From assembly GCF_002845745.1 (NCBI RefSeq), contig NZ_PIUM01000004.1:1-64000 (forward strand): a DNA stretch of 64,000 bases. The letters are read 5' to 3'. The notes under the pieces were generated by a model. That model saw nothing but the letters and a program-made list of their open reading frames with translations. It was not told the origin of the DNA and did no database searches. Origin of the DNA: Telmatospirillum siberiense (GTDB lineage: Bacteria; Pseudomonadota; Alphaproteobacteria; Rhodospirillales; Magnetospirillaceae). Shown piece after piece: positions 62,510-64,000 of the stretch. The position numbers were made by a program, and so were the translations under genes. Every line of letters starts with the position of its first letter. Within the stretch, counting starts at the first letter, position 1.

Positions 62510-64000
62510 TCATCTTGCGAAGCATCGGGTCAGTTGTGCCCCGATGCCGCTGGTCACGCGTTTTACCGCGCTTTTGAATGCCGGAATGTAGAGCAGCATT
62601 GTGAAAATGGTGATGCTGGCGAAGGCGATGCAAATAGGCCGGGTGAAGAAGGGAAGCAGGCTTCCGTCCGACAGCACCAGACCGCGGCGCAGGCTTTTGT
62701 CGAGTAGTCCGCCCAGAACCAGGCCCAGGACGAAGGGCGCCATCTGATAACCGTGGCGGCGCAGGAAGAAGGCGCCGATGCCGATGGCCAGCATGGAATA
62801 GATGTCGAACAGACGGGAAGCCCCGGCGAAGGCGCCGACGGTGCAGAGCAGGAAGATGATGGGCATCAGGATCGTTCGCTTGACCCGCATGATCAGGAGG
62901 AGCGGCCGCACCAGAAACAGGCCGAAGATCAGGATGCTGCACATGGCCAGCGTCGTCATGGCGACCACGTCGTAAACGAACTGGGGATGTTCGATCATCA
63001 TCATCGGTCCGGGTTGGATGCCGTGGATGATCATGGCCGCCATCAGCACGGCCGATGGCGCCGAGCCGGGGATGCCGAGCGCCAGGCAGGGGATGATATG
63101 TCCGGGGATCGATGCCATATCGCCGGTTTCGGCGGCCATCAATCCATCGATCGATCCCTTGCCGAACTGGTCTTTCTCCTTGCTGGCGGCGCGGGCCGCG
63201 GCATAGGACATCCATGATCCGGCATCTTCGCCGACGCCGGGCATCAAGCCCGTCAGTACGCCGATGACACCCGAGCGGAGAACCGTCGGCCAGTATTGAA
63301 CGATTTCCCGGAAGCGCGGCAATACGGAATCTTTCATTTCCACCAGCTTGCGCTCGATCGGATCGGCAAGCGTGGTCAGGATTTCGGCGAAACCGAAGGC
63401 CCCGACCAAGGCGGGAATGAGGGCGATGCCGCCGGAGAGCTGACTCCAGCCGAAGGTGAAGCGGTCATGGGAGTAAAGCCCGTCCTGGCCGATCTGTGCG
63501 ACGAAAAGGCCGAGCGCTCCCATCAGCCAGCCCTTCAGCGGGTCATTGCCGACGATGCTGCCCGACATGGTGACGCCGAACAGGGCCAGCCAGAAGAATT
63601 CGAAAGCGCCGAACGACAAGGCCACCTCGGCCAGAAGGGGGGTGACGGTAGCCAGGCAGAGGACGCCGAACAAGGTGCTGGTGAAGGCGCCGGAGGTGGC
63701 GATGCCGATCGCCCGGCCGGCTTCGCCGCGCAATGCCAGGGCATGGCCGTCGGCGCAGGACGCCGCATTGGCCGCCGTGCCGGGAATGTTGAGAAGAATG
63801 GCCGTCCGCGAGCCGCCGTAGAGGGTTCCGACATAGGAACAGATCAGGATGAGAATCGCGTTGTTGGCTTCCAGCTTGATGGTGAGCGTGGTCAGAAGCG
63901 CGATGCAAAGGGTGGCCGACAGTCCGGGAAGGCAGCCGACGCAGATGCCGATCAATGCCCCTCCCAGCCCATAGACGATCGAGGTGAAATTGAGGAAGCC
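62510..64000 (-). CDS. tctA: TctA-family tripartite tricarboxylate transporter permease (5' end outside window)
   Basis: A large membrane permease of the TTT family with many TM helices. The frame is open through the right edge (residues before 63955 read GFLNFTSIVYGLGG), so the first few residues are missing. Family motifs are CVGCLPGLSATL, the YGGSRTAILLNIPGTAANAASCADGHALA substrate loop, and its second-half counterpart LTGLMPGVGEDAGSWMSYAAARAASKE. It needs a TctB partner and a TctC binding protein, presumably encoded just beyond the window. Substrates are usually tricarboxylates or other small carboxylates. Confidence 0.9.
   Translation of the reverse strand, partial: GFLNFTSIVYGLGGALIGICVGCLPGLSATLCIALLTTLTIKLEANNAILILICSYVGTLYGGSRTAILLNIPGTAANAASCADGHALALRGEAGRAIGIATSGAFTSTLFGVLCLATVTPLLAEVALSFGAFEFFWLALFGVTMSGSIVGNDPLKGWLMGALGLFVAQIGQDGLYSHDRFTFGWSQLSGGIALIPALVGAFGFAEILTTLADPIERKLVEMKDSVLPRFREIVQYWPTVLRSGVIGVLTGLMPGVGEDAGSWMSYAAARAASKEKDQFGKGSIDGLMAAETGDMASIPGHIIPCLALGIPGSAPSAVLMAAMIIHGIQPGPMMMIEHPQFVYDVVAMTTLAMCSILIFGLFLVRPLLLIMRVKRTILMPIIFLLCTVGAFAGASRLFDIYSMLAIGIGAFFLRRHGYQMAPFVLGLVLGGLLDKSLRRGLVLSDGSLLPFFTRPICIAFASITIFTMLLYIPAFKSAVKRVTSGIGAQLTRCFAR

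Overview
The window is GC-rich, densely packed bacterial chromosome, and every locus reads as proteobacterial. The gene content (sCache chemoreceptors, RND efflux, GGDEF/EAL signalling, purine and aromatic catabolism, TctA transport) suggests an environmental alphaproteobacterium, perhaps of the Rhodospirillales. That placement is an inference, because no rRNA or other phylogenetic marker is present. No tRNA, rRNA, CRISPR array, insertion sequence or prophage was recognised.

Layout. 0.1-2.1 kb: a LysR regulator divergent from a beta-hydroxyacid dehydrogenase. 2.1-2.6 kb: non-coding, full of hairpins and dispersed repeats. 2.6-6.3 kb: two tandem chemoreceptors whose signalling halves are almost identical in DNA. 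6.4-17.7 kb: a kinase/response-regulator pair divergent from a complete MdtABC-type RND efflux operon with its own outer-membrane factor. 17.7-19.4 kb: repeats and a small phosphatase-like gene. 19.4-22.6 kb: an Rrf2/AhpD-like pair, an amidohydrolase and a LysR regulator. 22.6-28.7 kb: an accessory island with two toxin-antitoxin pairs, a nucleoside-phosphorylase-like/GHKL-ATPase fusion, a membrane-anchored protein between 24-nt inverted repeats, and an HNH endonuclease.

28.7-50.7 kb is a large purine-type catabolic locus. The minus-strand operon encodes a BMP-type nucleoside ABC importer, an 8-oxoguanine-deaminase-like enzyme, a Rieske-less oxygenase and guanine deaminase. The plus-strand units encode a stand-alone Rieske protein, a GST-like protein, a LysR regulator, a split ThDP enzyme, a GMC oxidoreductase, a third deaminase-like amidohydrolase, a second Rieske-less oxygenase, a molybdenum hydroxylase (FAD and Mo domains fused, separate 2Fe-2S subunit) and an aldehyde dehydrogenase. 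The Rieske-less catalytic subunit, separate Rieske domain and GST-like partner recall the NdmC/NdmD/NdmE methylxanthine N-demethylase. I therefore infer import, N-demethylation, deamination and hydroxylation of a methylated or oxidised purine.

50.7-64 kb: a TauD-type dioxygenase divergent from an orphan sulfonate-type binding protein; a winged-helix/DUF2325 pair rich in cysteine motifs; a c-di-GMP and phosphorelay block (GGDEF protein, double-kinase hybrid sensor, REC-PAS-GGDEF-EAL protein); an Lrp regulator divergent from a small ACT protein; and a TctA permease cut by the right edge.
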